From assembly GCF_024055635.1 (NCBI RefSeq), contig NZ_JAMXMB010000025.1, forward strand, positions 186,001-250,000: 64,000 nucleotides of DNA, given 5' to 3'. The notes beneath the pieces were generated by a model. That model saw only the letters and a list, made by a program, of their open reading frames with translations, was not told the origin of the DNA and made no database searches. Each line of letters starts with the position of its first letter. Positions within the stretch are counted from its first letter, which is position 1. Source of the stretch: Microbacterium yannicii (GTDB lineage Bacteria; Actinomycetota; Actinomycetes; Actinomycetales; Microbacteriaceae). Both the position numbers and the translations under genes were made by a program. Shown here piece after piece: positions 51,096 to 62,035 of the stretch.

Positions 51096-51724
51096 GACCC
51101 GGCGCCCGCCGTCGGCACGATGGAGAGCGCGGACTCGTCCGCCATCGCGGCGAGTGTCGCTGGCACGTCGGCGCGAGGAATGACGAGTTCGAGCGCGGCT
51201 GCACCGCCGCCCATCATGGAGTCGTCGCGGGTCACCGAGACCACCGTGGCGTCGGCCACGAGGATCCGGGGCTCGTCGTATGCGCCCTGCTCGAGAAGCG
51301 GCGCCGACCACAGTTCGACCACGGTGCCCGCCTCGACGGAGGCCGGCACGTCGACGGCGCTGCGCACGACGACGCTGGTGGTGCGGGCAGCGGACGGGTC
51401 GCCGACGGATGCCGCGGGCACGAGCTCGCCCGCCTCGATCGTGCGCGTCGCGACGTGCGCCTCGGGGAGGTCATCGGCCGTGAGATAGGTACCCGCGAGC
51501 GGTCCGAGTGCGACGTCGACCACCTTGAGATCACCGGCGCCGATCGCCTCGCCGGGCACGATGGTGTGCGCCGCCGCATAGACCGGCACCGTCTGCCGCG
51601 CGGCCGAGACCACCAGCCACACACCGACGACGGATGCTGCCACGAGCAGCACGCCGAGGAAGAACCGCGCGTCGCCCCAGAAGGCGCGTCGCGGGGTGCG
51701 GACAGGGTCGCTGTGGGCCGTCAT
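51092..51724 (-). CDS. SAF domain protein (CpaB/RcpC-like)
   Basis: A 210-residue protein with one N-terminal membrane anchor (FFLGVLLVAASVVGVWLVVSA, about 21-41) and an extracytoplasmic SAF domain (VPVYAAAHTIVPGEAIGAGDLKVVDV onward). It resembles pilus-assembly CpaB or flagellar FlgA-type chaperones. It heads a two-gene operon with the CpaE-like gene. A weak GACGAT hexamer lies six bases before the ATG. Confidence 0.85.
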   Translation of the reverse strand: MTAHSDPVRTPRRAFWGDARFFLGVLLVAASVVGVWLVVSAARQTVPVYAAAHTIVPGEAIGAGDLKVVDVALGPLAGTYLTADDLPEAHVATRTIEAGELVPAASVGDPSAARTTSVVVRSAVDVPASVEAGTVVELWSAPLLEQGAYDEPRILVADATVVSVTRDDSMMGGGAAALELVIPRADVPATLAAMADESALSIVPTAGAGS

Positions 51725-51810
51725 GGGTCCATCGTCGCCGACTCCGCGAGACGGCGTCGCGCGTTATCCACAGGGCACCCAGCGCCCGGCCCGTACCCCG
51801 GAGGCGGGTC

Positions 51811-51816
51811 CATAAT
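51811..51816 (+). promoter_or_regulatory. Leaderless -10 element of the HTH gene
   Basis: CATAAT ends six bases before the ATG at 51823. Confidence 0.55.
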
Positions 51817-51822
51817 GGGGGC

Positions 51823-52104
51823 ATGTCCGATGACCCGACGTCGAACGTGCGTCTGCTCGCCCCCGCCCAGGTGGGCGAGGTGCTCGGCGTCTCCGTCGAC
51901 GAGGTCATGGCGCTGGTGCTCGAGGGTCGCCTGCGTGGGCTGCGCGTCGGTGCGCCGGCGCGCTGGCGCGTGGAGGCCGCGAGCGTGGACGAGTACCTCG
52001 ACGAGCAGGCGGAGGAGGCGCGGCGGATGGCCCTGTGGCGCCAGTCGCAGACCGCGAGCTTCCCGGAGCTCTGGGGCGGCGGCTTCGTCCGCAAGACCGA
52101 CTGA
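51823..52104 (+). CDS. Excisionase/BldC-type helix-turn-helix protein
   Basis: A 93-residue small DNA-binding protein with a MerR/excisionase-type winged helix: RLLAPAQVGEVLGVSVDEVMALVLEGRLRGLRVGAPARWRVEAASVDEYLDE. This pattern is shared with actinobacterial HTH_17 proteins often named excisionase family. No integrase or att site is near, so it is more likely a small transcription factor. Divergent from the SAF-domain operon. Confidence 0.88.
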   Translation: MSDDPTSNVRLLAPAQVGEVLGVSVDEVMALVLEGRLRGLRVGAPARWRVEAASVDEYLDEQAEEARRMALWRQSQTASFPELWGGGFVRKTD

Positions 52105-52213
52105 GCCGAGGCCCCGCGCGATGAAGGTGCGCGACGGGGTCGACGTTCTCCCCCGCCGGCGCCGACCGGTGCGGGCCGCGCGAGCAGCCGAGTGAGTGCA
52201 GCGCCGCAGGCTG

Positions 52214-52822
52214 TCAGGGCAGCGCGGGAGCCTCGTCCGCACGGATCCACGCGACGGCGCTGAACGGCACCAGACGGTAGCCCGCGACCGCGTCGGTGCG
52301 CCGCGGCGCACCCGGCTCATGCAGCGCGATGTCGAGGTGGTCCGCGCCGGCGCGGTCGATCGTACCTGTGAGCACGCGCCCCGAGCCGAGATGCACCGCG
52401 ACGCCGGCGCGGCGCCGGACGAGGTCCCGCAGGACGAAGCCGAAGGTGAGCCGATCGGCGAGGGGCGACCTCGGCGGCGCCGGCCGAGCAGTGCGCAGCA
52501 GGTCGGCGTGCGGCATCCCGATCGCCGAGATCGCCGAGAAGGGCACCACCACCGCCCCGCCGGGGCCTTCAGCGAGCGCGAGGGCGACCCAGTCGGCCCC
52601 CACGCCCGTCACTGACGCCCGCAGGGTCGCGCCGTCGGCGAGATCGAACGACGCAACGGCGGGTGCGGCCGCATCCCGTGCGCCCAGGAGGCTCAACCGT
52701 TCCGAGAGCTGGACCCGCGAGAGCCGCAGACGCTCGGCCTCGGTGTCGAGCGCGGCCCGTTCGGCCTCCCATTCGGACGCGAGCTGATCCTCGAGGTCGT
52801 CGAAGAACCGGTCCCAGCGCAC
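52214..52822 (-). CDS. Conserved hypothetical with two LSm-like repeats
   Basis: A 202-residue protein: N-terminal helical/coiled region (MRWDRFFDDLEDQLASEWEAER, about 1-50), then two similar beta-rich stretches. The first is GATLRASVTGVGADWVALAL through VVVPFSAISAI and the second GRVLTGTIDRAGADHLDIAL through LVPFSAVAWI. The internal repeat suggests duplicated LSm/Sm-like or related beta-barrel domains. Starts with GTG six bases after TACTCT. Function unknown. Confidence 0.75.
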   Translation of the reverse strand: MRWDRFFDDLEDQLASEWEAERAALDTEAERLRLSRVQLSERLSLLGARDAAAPAVASFDLADGATLRASVTGVGADWVALALAEGPGGAVVVPFSAISAIGMPHADLLRTARPAPPRSPLADRLTFGFVLRDLVRRRAGVAVHLGSGRVLTGTIDRAGADHLDIALHEPGAPRRTDAVAGYRLVPFSAVAWIRADEAPALP

Positions 52823-52828
52823 TCAGTG

Positions 52829-52834
52829 AGAGTA
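52829..52834 (-). promoter_or_regulatory. Leaderless -10 element of the LSm-like hypothetical gene
   Basis: TACTCT ends six bases before the GTG at 52822. Confidence 0.5.
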
Positions 52835-52952
52835 GGGCACAGCCACGGATCGGCCCTCGAGTTATCCACAGGCTCGTCCCGCGGATTTTTCCTGTGAGTT
52901 CGCCGTGTGTTCTACTGTCCGGAAGACATCCCCCCTGTCGAGATAGGCACCC

Positions 52953-53390
52953 ATGGCAACGAAGCCCGCGGCCACAGCCCGCGCACCCCAGGCGTTCCGC
53001 AGCACGCAACTCGCAGAGTTCTTCGCGCCGCAGCGGACGCCCTCCACCGCGCTCCCCGCACCCGATCCGTTCCTGCGCAACCTCACGGTCGGCGTTCTCG
53101 AAGTCTTCGCCGGTGTGCGCGAGGTCGACCAGCTGGGGCGCTGGCTCACCGAAGACGCCTACCGCAAGCTCCTCGCGCGGGCGAACCTGGCTGCGCGTGC
53201 GCGCAGCGCCCGCGGCGTCGCGGCGAAGCGTCCCGTGCACGCGATCCTGTCGGTGCACCAGTCCTCGCCCGCCGACGGCATCATCGAAGCGGTCGTGGTG
53301 GTCCGCGGTCCCGCGCGCACGCGCGCGCTCGCCGTACGCATCGAGGGCATGGACGGGCGCTGGCGCGCCACCTCCCTGGCGCTGCTCTGA
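52953..53390 (+). CDS. Rv3235 family protein
   Basis: A 145-residue protein resembling the actinobacterial Rv3235 family found near secA. Hallmarks visible: FLRNLTVGVLEVFAGVREVDQLGRWLTEDAYRKLLARANLAAR, then VHAILSVHQSSPADGIIEAVVVVRGPARTRALAVRIEGMDGRWRATSL. Function unknown; a probable -10 TACTGT (52913-52918) lies 34 bases upstream, so this gene has a leader. Confidence 0.85.
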   Translation: MATKPAATARAPQAFRSTQLAEFFAPQRTPSTALPAPDPFLRNLTVGVLEVFAGVREVDQLGRWLTEDAYRKLLARANLAARARSARGVAAKRPVHAILSVHQSSPADGIIEAVVVVRGPARTRALAVRIEGMDGRWRATSLALL

Positions 53391-53484
53391 GACCCGCACG
53401 CAGCGCTGCGGAAGACGCCGCACGCAGATCCGGCGGCGGAGCCGGCCCCGACGATGTGGCCGGCCCCGTCGTCAGTCCCCTTCG

Positions 53485-53841
53485 TCAGTCCTGCTCGTCC
53501 TTGTCGATCAGCTCGAGGAGTGCCCGCAGCGCGTCGCGGATCTCGTAGTGGTCGTACTGGCCCGCACGACTCTCGGCCGAGATGACTCCCGATCGATGCA
53601 CGCGGGTGAAGTCGCCGATCGGGAACGAGTACGCCTGCTTCGTCTCCCTGTTCTCGCGACGGTCGACCCCGAGATGCCAGTGGGAGTACTCGGTCCACCC
53701 TTCTCGCTCGATGAACGAGTTCTCCTCCTCGGCGGTGGGGGCCGCTTCCGACCAATCGTCGCGTTCATCGCGCACGACCTTGCCGTCCCGGATGAGCGCT
53801 CGGGCATGGCGCAGCGCCGGCTGGTTCAGTTCGATGGACAT
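53485..53841 (-). CDS. Conserved hypothetical protein
   Basis: A 118-residue acidic protein: SIELNQPALRHARALIRDGKVVRDERDDWSEAAPTAEEENSFIEREGWTEYSHWHLGVD, then SFPIGDFTRVHRSGVISAESRAGQYDHYEIRDALRALLELID. I recall close homologues across many bacteria but no assigned function. No membrane segment or signal. ATG six bases after TAGCGT. Confidence 0.8.
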   Translation of the reverse strand: MSIELNQPALRHARALIRDGKVVRDERDDWSEAAPTAEEENSFIEREGWTEYSHWHLGVDRRENRETKQAYSFPIGDFTRVHRSGVISAESRAGQYDHYEIRDALRALLELIDKDEQD

Positions 53842-53847
53842 GCCGCG

Positions 53848-53853
53848 ACGCTA
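53848..53853 (-). promoter_or_regulatory. Leaderless -10 element of the 118-residue hypothetical gene
   Basis: TAGCGT ends six bases before the ATG at 53841. Confidence 0.55.
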
Positions 53854-53932
53854 TGTCCGAGCCGGGGCCTTGAGCGAGGGTCTTGACGGATGCCGCGGCC
53901 GGCGGCACCCTACGCCCACCTCGCGCAGGACC

Positions 53933-55159
53933 TCACTGCTTGTACGACGACAGGAAGTTGCCGAGACGCTCGATCGCCTCCGACAGGACGCGCGCCTCCG
54001 GCAGCGTGACGATGCGCAGATGGTCGGGAGTGGGCCAGTTGAAACCCGTTCCCTGGACGAGCAGCACGTGCTCGGCGACGAGGAAGTCGTAGACGAGCTT
54101 CGCATCGTCGCGGATCTCGTACACGTTCGGGTCGAGCCGCGGGAACGCGTAGAGCGCGCCCTTCGGCTTGGAGCACGTCACACCGGGGATGCGCTCGAGC
54201 CCCTCCCACGCGGCATCCCGCTGCTCGTGCAGCCGACCCTCGGGAGCGATGAGCGCGTCGATGGACTGCACGCCCGACAAGGCAGCCTGCACCGCGTGCT
54301 GCGCGGGGACGTTGGGGCACAGGCGCGTCGAGGCGAGCAGCTGGATCCCCTCGAGGAACCCCGCCGCGTGCTTCTTGGGACCGGTGATGACCAGCCAGCC
54401 GGAGCGGTAGCCCGCCACGCGGTAGGTCTTGGAGAGGCCGTTGAAGGTGAGGCACAGCAGATCGGGGGCGAGCGTCGCGAGTGGGATGTGCTGGGCGTCG
54501 TCGAAGAGGATGCGGTCGTAGATCTCGTCCGACAGGAGCAGCAGCGAGTTCTCGCGGGCGATCTCGACGAGACCCTCGAGCACCTCGCGGCTGTACACGG
54601 CGCCCGTGGGGTTGTTCGGGTTGATCACCACGATCGCCTTGGTGCGCGGCGTCACCTTCGCGCGGATGTCTTCGAGATCCGGCTGCCAGTCGTCGTCGGG
54701 GTCGCAGCGGTAGTGCACCGGCGTGCCTCCGGCGAGGCTCGTCATCGCGGTCCACAGCGGATAGTCCGGCGCCGGGATCAGGACTTCGTCACCCTCGTCG
54801 AGCAGCGCCTGCATCGTCATCGTGATGAGCTCCGAGACGCCGTTGCCGAGGTAGACGTCGTCGGGATCGAACTGCGGGAAGCCGGGCACCTGCTCGTACC
54901 GCGACACGACGGCGCGCCGGGCCGACATGATGCCCTTGCTGTCGCTGTAGCCGTGTGCGTGCGGCACAGCCTCGATCATGTCGCGCACGATCTGGAACGG
55001 CGCCTCGAAGCCGAACACCGCCGGGTTGCCGGTGTTGAGCTTGAGGATCGAGTAGCCCTCGTCCTCCAGCCGGTCGGCCTCGGCCAGTGCCTGCCCACGG
55101 ATCTCGTAGAGAACGTTCTGGAGCTTGCTCGACTGGTCGAGGGTACGGAGGGGACTCAT
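53933..55159 (-). CDS. PLP-dependent aminotransferase (alanine aminotransferase AlaA-like)
   Basis: A 408-residue class I aminotransferase. It has LNTGNPAVFGFEAP at the start, NPNNPTGAVYS, DEIYDRILFDDA and the PLP lysine in FNGLSKTYRVAGYRSGW near residue 244. This pattern matches AlaA/AlaT-type alanine or glutamate-pyruvate aminotransferases. ATG 55159 is six bases after TATCCT; a longer reading frame upstream is unsupported. Confidence 0.92.
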   Translation of the reverse strand: MSPLRTLDQSSKLQNVLYEIRGQALAEADRLEDEGYSILKLNTGNPAVFGFEAPFQIVRDMIEAVPHAHGYSDSKGIMSARRAVVSRYEQVPGFPQFDPDDVYLGNGVSELITMTMQALLDEGDEVLIPAPDYPLWTAMTSLAGGTPVHYRCDPDDDWQPDLEDIRAKVTPRTKAIVVINPNNPTGAVYSREVLEGLVEIARENSLLLLSDEIYDRILFDDAQHIPLATLAPDLLCLTFNGLSKTYRVAGYRSGWLVITGPKKHAAGFLEGIQLLASTRLCPNVPAQHAVQAALSGVQSIDALIAPEGRLHEQRDAAWEGLERIPGVTCSKPKGALYAFPRLDPNVYEIRDDAKLVYDFLVAEHVLLVQGTGFNWPTPDHLRIVTLPEARVLSEAIERLGNFLSSYKQ

Positions 55160-55165
55160 CGCTTC

Positions 55166-55171
55166 AGGATA
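55166..55171 (-). promoter_or_regulatory. Leaderless -10 element of the aminotransferase gene
   Basis: TATCCT ends six bases before the ATG at 55159. Confidence 0.55.
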
Positions 55172-55325
55172 TCCGCGGCCGGCGAGGGCCAATGGACTCC
55201 ACGTGGCCCGGCCGGCGCGGCCCGCATCGGCCACCGACAACAGGGCGTCCGGCACGCACCCGCGGATCCGCGAGAGTTCGTCCCGTACGAGCCGGAACCC
55301 CTGTCGGGGGCGAGCGGATGCCGCT

Positions 55326-55346
55326 ACCCGGCGTCGGACGCCGGGT
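55326..55346 (-). terminator. secA terminator
   Basis: A 10-bp palindrome ACCCGGCGTC-G-GACGCCGGGT, 11 bases after the secA stop; the rest of the 197-base gap to the aminotransferase start holds only that gene's -10 element. Confidence 0.65.
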
Positions 55347-55356
55347 CGCGCGCCCG

Positions 55357-58194
<2,838 letters not shown>

Positions 58195-58368
58195 GGAGTG
58201 TCTCCATCTTCAGGCTTTCGGGTGCGGCTGCGACGCCGCCGATGCTGCCCGGGCGCATGGCCCCAGGCATACCTGCCTATGTTATCCACCCGTGACCTTG
58301 GTGTGCGCTGGGTGTGGATGCGCCGGGGCCGCGGGACGCGCCGGGACTCGGCATCCGTTTCGTGCTTT

Positions 58369-58407
58369 CCGAGTATGCATATACTCGGTGACTACATACT
58401 CGGTATG
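58369..58407 (+). promoter_or_regulatory. Putative PadR operator and promoter of the efflux operon
   Basis: CCGAGTATGCATATACTCGG (58369-58388; perfect 8-bp arms, 4-bp spacer) is followed by a third half-site within CATACTCGGTATG (58395-58407). Candidate -10 hexamers TATACT (58380-58385) and CATACT (58395-58400) lie within the sites. A PadR regulator is encoded in the same operon. Confidence 0.6.
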
Positions 58408-58427
58408 CCCCTACGGAGAGGTACGAC

Positions 58428-59357
58428 ATGGTTGTCTGGCGGCGATGGATCTTCCCGATCCTGATGGTGGTCATTCTCGGCGCGGCAGCAGTCGCACTCG
58501 TGAAGATCGCGTTCTTCCCGGATCAGGCGCCCGCCGCCGCAGTGGAGCCCAGTGCGCAGATCTCGGACCCCGTGGTGGTCGTCGACAAAGGCGAGGTCGT
58601 CAACGCGCTGAGCCTCCCCGGAACGATCGCGAGGGATGCCGCGTACCCGGTCCGCTCGGAGACCGACGGGACGGTCACCGCCGTGCATGTCTCGGAGGGC
58701 CAGGCGGTCGCGGCAGGGCAGAAGCTCTTCACGATCAAGCAGGCGGACCCGGTGAAGAACGTCGACGTCGTCGCGGCCGAGGCCGGAGATGTCAGCGAGC
58801 TCGCGGTCGTCAAGGGTCAGCCCGCGTCCATCGGGGGCGAGCTGGCGAAGCTCACCCCGGCGAGGTACCACGTGCAGGCCACGGTCGAGCCGGTGCAGCT
58901 CTACCGCCTGCAAGGAGCACCCGCCGAGGGGTCGGTGACGATCCAGGGCGGTCCGGCGCCCTTCACGTGCACGGGCCTGAAGGTCGAGGTCGCCGAGGAC
59001 GGCACCACGACCGTGACCTGCGCGGTGCCGTCGGACCAGACGGTGTTCGCGGGACTGCAGGCGCAGCTCGACATCGACCTCGGCACCGTGTCGGATGTGC
59101 TGGTCGTGCCGACGACCGCGGTCAAGGGCGGGGACGGCACCGGTGTGGTGTGGGTGGATGCCGGCACGGGCGAACTGGAGGAGCGGGATGTCGCGCTCGG
59201 CGTGAACGACGGCACCATCGTCGAGGTCACGAGCGGCCTGGAAGCGGGCGAGCAGGTGCGCCAGTACGTTCCCGGAAGTGCCGCAGACGACGAGCCGGTC
59301 TGCTACGACGACGGCATGGGCGGCGAGTACTGCGAGCCGCAGGGATGGAACTGGTGA
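58428..59357 (+). CDS. Membrane-fusion/periplasmic adaptor protein of an efflux ABC system
   Basis: A 309-residue protein with one N-terminal membrane anchor (IFPILMVVILGAAAVALVKIAFF, about 8-30), a biotinyl-lipoyl-like hairpin (ETDGTVTAVHVSEGQAVAAGQKLFTI) and the beta-barrel segments usual in HlyD/MacA adaptors. The coiled-coil hairpin is very short, as in Gram-positive adaptors. C-terminus has a Cys pair (CYDDGMGGEYC). ATG follows GGAGAGG. First gene after the palindromic operator. Confidence 0.87.
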   Translation: MVVWRRWIFPILMVVILGAAAVALVKIAFFPDQAPAAAVEPSAQISDPVVVVDKGEVVNALSLPGTIARDAAYPVRSETDGTVTAVHVSEGQAVAAGQKLFTIKQADPVKNVDVVAAEAGDVSELAVVKGQPASIGGELAKLTPARYHVQATVEPVQLYRLQGAPAEGSVTIQGGPAPFTCTGLKVEVAEDGTTTVTCAVPSDQTVFAGLQAQLDIDLGTVSDVLVVPTTAVKGGDGTGVVWVDAGTGELEERDVALGVNDGTIVEVTSGLEAGEQVRQYVPGSAADDEPVCYDDGMGGEYCEPQGWNW

Positions 59358-60151
59358 GCCTCGTCCGCCTCGAGGGGGTCGCCAAGCACGTCATCTTGCC
59401 GGACGACACGCGCCTCGACATCCTCCGCGGCATCGACCTCGAGATCGCCGCGGGAGACCACGTCGCCATCGTCGGACGCAGCGGCTCGGGTAAATCCACG
59501 CTTCTCAACCTCATGGGCATGCTGGACGCGCCCTCGGAGGGCAGCGTCGCGTTCCGTGGCGAGCCGGTGCGCCGCATGCGCAAGGCTCGGCTCGACCGGC
59601 TGCGCGGACGCAACGTCGGGTTCGTCTTCCAGCAGTTCAACCTGCTCGCCGGGCGCTCCGCGCTCGAGAATGTGATGATGCCGCTCGGGTACGCCCGAGG
59701 GCGGGAGTTCTGGACCCGCCGCACGGCGGCGACCCGCATGCTGGAGCGCGTCGGACTCGGCCACCGCATCGAGTCCACCCCGGAGCAGCTCTCCGGTGGT
59801 GAGCAGCAGCGCGTCGCCATCGCACGGGCCCTGGTGCGACGGCCGGCGCTCATCCTGGCGGATGAGCCCACGGGTGCGCTCGACGTCGAGACCGGGGCAT
59901 CCGTGATGTCCCTGCTCGACGAGATCGCCTCCGAGGCCGACGCCGCGCTGGTCACGATCACCCACGACCTCAACGTCGCAGCCCGCGCCCGCCGTCATTA
60001 CCGGCTGGACGCCGGCGTGCTGACCGCCTTCGCACTCGACCTGCCCGCCAACGCTGCCGCTGCCGACGCGTCGGGGCTCGCAGCGAGCGTCGACGACGGG
60101 ACGGATCCTGAGCCCGCGGCAGAGGCCGAGCCAGTGGAGGTGGCCTCGTGA
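59354..60151 (+). CDS. ABC transporter ATP-binding protein (MacB/LolD type)
   Basis: A 265-residue ATPase with Walker A GRSGSGKS near residue 38, FQQFNLLAGRSALENVMMPL (typical of the MacB/LolD group), LSGGEQQRVAIARALV and LILADEPTGALD. It has an Ala/Glu-rich tail. The GTG at 59354 overlaps the adaptor stop (GTGA) and has AGGG nine bases upstream; an ATG at 59345 is less well placed. Confidence 0.93.
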   Translation: MSLVRLEGVAKHVILPDDTRLDILRGIDLEIAAGDHVAIVGRSGSGKSTLLNLMGMLDAPSEGSVAFRGEPVRRMRKARLDRLRGRNVGFVFQQFNLLAGRSALENVMMPLGYARGREFWTRRTAATRMLERVGLGHRIESTPEQLSGGEQQRVAIARALVRRPALILADEPTGALDVETGASVMSLLDEIASEADAALVTITHDLNVAARARRHYRLDAGVLTAFALDLPANAAAADASGLAASVDDGTDPEPAAEAEPVEVAS

Positions 60152-61356
60152 GCGGCCTCGTCGGCGCGCTGGGCGAGGCGTGGTCCGAGATCCGCCATCA
60201 CAAGCTGCGCGTGCTGCTGAGCCTCATCGGCATCGCGGTGTCGGTCGGAGCGATCACCGCGGTCGTCGCCCTGAGCGAATATCAGCAGCAGCAGATGACC
60301 GAGCAGTCCGACCGGTTCGGCGGTCGCCCGGCGACGATCCAGTTCATGGCGAACAGCACCGACGGCGCGCCGATGGACTGGGAGGAGTTCGGGGCGCACG
60401 TCGATCGGGTCGCCGAGCGCTACCAGTTCTCGCATTTCACGCGGATCGTCGACCCCGTCATGCTGCCGCTGCAGACGCCGGAGCAGGTGCGACAGGTGTC
60501 GACGCGCCTCGTAGACCCGGCCTATCCGGTGATCCACCGCACGCCGCTCCTCGAAGGGCGCTGGTTCACCGACGCCGACGCCGAGCTCGCCTCTCCCCCG
60601 GTCGTGATCACCGAGGCGCTCTGGGAGACGTATGGCAGTCCCGCGCTCGCGACCGGCTTCGCCCTGCAGATCCAGGGCGACGTCGGCGGGTCCTACACGG
60701 TGGTGGGCGTGACGCCGCGGGAGTACGCCGGCGACCAGGACAAGCACATGACGATGCTCTACGAGGACTACACCGCGCGCCGCGGCATCCTTCCCGCCGA
60801 TACGGCGGTCATGTGGGAGGCGTGGGTGCCCGAAGACATGGCGGCGGATATCGGCCCGGCCCTCGCCGCCGATCTGCGGGCGGGCCTCGACGGCGTCGAC
60901 GTCATGGTGAGCCGCACCGACTGGGCGTCCCGACCGGATCAGGCCCAGTACGCCCAGACGTTCGAGCTGGTCACCGGCGGGATCGCGGGTCTCGTGCTGC
61001 TGCTCGGCGGTCTGGGACTGGTCAACATCCAGCTCGTCGCCATGCGCCAGCGCATCCGCGAGATCGGCGTCCGCCGCAGCTTCGGGGCGACCGGGAGCCG
61101 CATCTTCTCGTCGGTGATGCTCGAGTCCGTCGTGGCGACGGCGGTGGCCGGCGTCGTCGGCATCGCGATCGCCGTCGCGATCCTGAAGGCCCCGTTCGTG
61201 CTCGACATGTTCCAGGGGATGCAGGACGTCCCGCCGTTCCCGATGCGCGCGGCCGTCACCGGGCTCGTCGCCGCCGTCCTCATCGGCGCCCTGGCCGGCT
61301 TCATCCCGGCTCTCGTCGCCGTCCGCTCGAACGTGATCGACGCGTTGCGCTTCTAG
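60148..61356 (+). CDS. FtsX/MacB-type ABC permease
   Basis: A 402-residue permease: N-terminal helix (HHKLRVLLSLIGIAVSVGAI), a large extracytoplasmic MacB_PCD domain (about 45-270) and three C-terminal helices with IREIGVRRSFGATGSRIFSSVMLESVV, the FtsX-family coupling region. GTGA overlap with the ATPase gene. With the adaptor and ATPase it forms a MacAB-like exporter. Confidence 0.92.
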   Translation: MSGLVGALGEAWSEIRHHKLRVLLSLIGIAVSVGAITAVVALSEYQQQQMTEQSDRFGGRPATIQFMANSTDGAPMDWEEFGAHVDRVAERYQFSHFTRIVDPVMLPLQTPEQVRQVSTRLVDPAYPVIHRTPLLEGRWFTDADAELASPPVVITEALWETYGSPALATGFALQIQGDVGGSYTVVGVTPREYAGDQDKHMTMLYEDYTARRGILPADTAVMWEAWVPEDMAADIGPALAADLRAGLDGVDVMVSRTDWASRPDQAQYAQTFELVTGGIAGLVLLLGGLGLVNIQLVAMRQRIREIGVRRSFGATGSRIFSSVMLESVVATAVAGVVGIAIAVAILKAPFVLDMFQGMQDVPPFPMRAAVTGLVAAVLIGALAGFIPALVAVRSNVIDALRF

Positions 61357-61390
61357 CCTGCCGCCGACGCTCCGCCCCGAAGGAGAACCC

Positions 61391-62035
61391 ATGTCCGTTC
61401 GTCAGAGCCTGCTCGCGATCCTCGACCAGGGCCCGTGCTACGGCTACCAGCTGCGCGCCGAGTTCGACCGCCGCACCGGGTCCACCTGGCCGCTCAACGT
61501 CGGGCAGATCTACAACACGCTCGATCGCCTCGAGCGCGACGGGCTCGTCGAGAAGGGCGACGTCGACGAGCACGGTCACGTGTACTGGCAGATCACGGAT
61601 GCCGGAGCCGAGGAGGTGCGCTCGTGGCTCGCCTCGCCGGTTCAGCGCACGCAGGGCACCCGCGACGAGCTCGCCATCAAGCTGGCCGTCGCGGCGACGC
61701 TGCCGGGCGTGGACGTGTCGGCCATCGTCCAGACGCAGCGGCGGGCGTCGCTGGCGCAGCTGCAGGAGCTGAACCGCGCGAAGTACGCCGGCGCCAATCC
61801 GGACGGCCCGGAGGAGCTGGCCTGGTCGCTCGTCGTGGATTCGATGATCTTCGCCGCCGAGGCCGAGGTGCGCTGGCTCGATCACTCCGAGCAGCGCCTG
61901 GCGCTGCATCCCCATCACGCGATGTCCCTCGAGCTCTCGACCGAGAAGCCCCGGCGCGGGCGACCGGTCAAGGACCCGGTCGTCGAGCAGCCGAAGCGAG
62001 ACGAGACGCCCTCCGCCACAGGGGCGGTGCGTTGA
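61391..62035 (+). CDS. PadR family transcriptional regulator
   Basis: A 214-residue regulator: winged-helix start MSVRQSLLAILDQGPCYGYQLRAEFDRRTGSTWPLNVGQIYNTLDRLERDGLVEKGDVDEHGHVYWQITDAG (about 1-72), then a PadR C-terminal helical region. A strong AAGGAG site precedes the ATG. It lies inside the efflux cluster and its likely target is the dyad at 58369-58407. PadR proteins usually repress until a drug or metabolite binds. Confidence 0.93.
   Translation: MSVRQSLLAILDQGPCYGYQLRAEFDRRTGSTWPLNVGQIYNTLDRLERDGLVEKGDVDEHGHVYWQITDAGAEEVRSWLASPVQRTQGTRDELAIKLAVAATLPGVDVSAIVQTQRRASLAQLQELNRAKYAGANPDGPEELAWSLVVDSMIFAAEAEVRWLDHSEQRLALHPHHAMSLELSTEKPRRGRPVKDPVVEQPKRDETPSATGAVR

Noticed and set aside
51823..52104. 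Excisionase as a sign of an integrated element
   Set aside because: No integrase, attachment-site repeats or phage genes are near; the protein fits small BldC-type regulators.
52121..52195. 24-residue reading frame after the HTH gene
   Set aside because: Very short, Arg-rich, and without a ribosome site; no support beyond an open frame.
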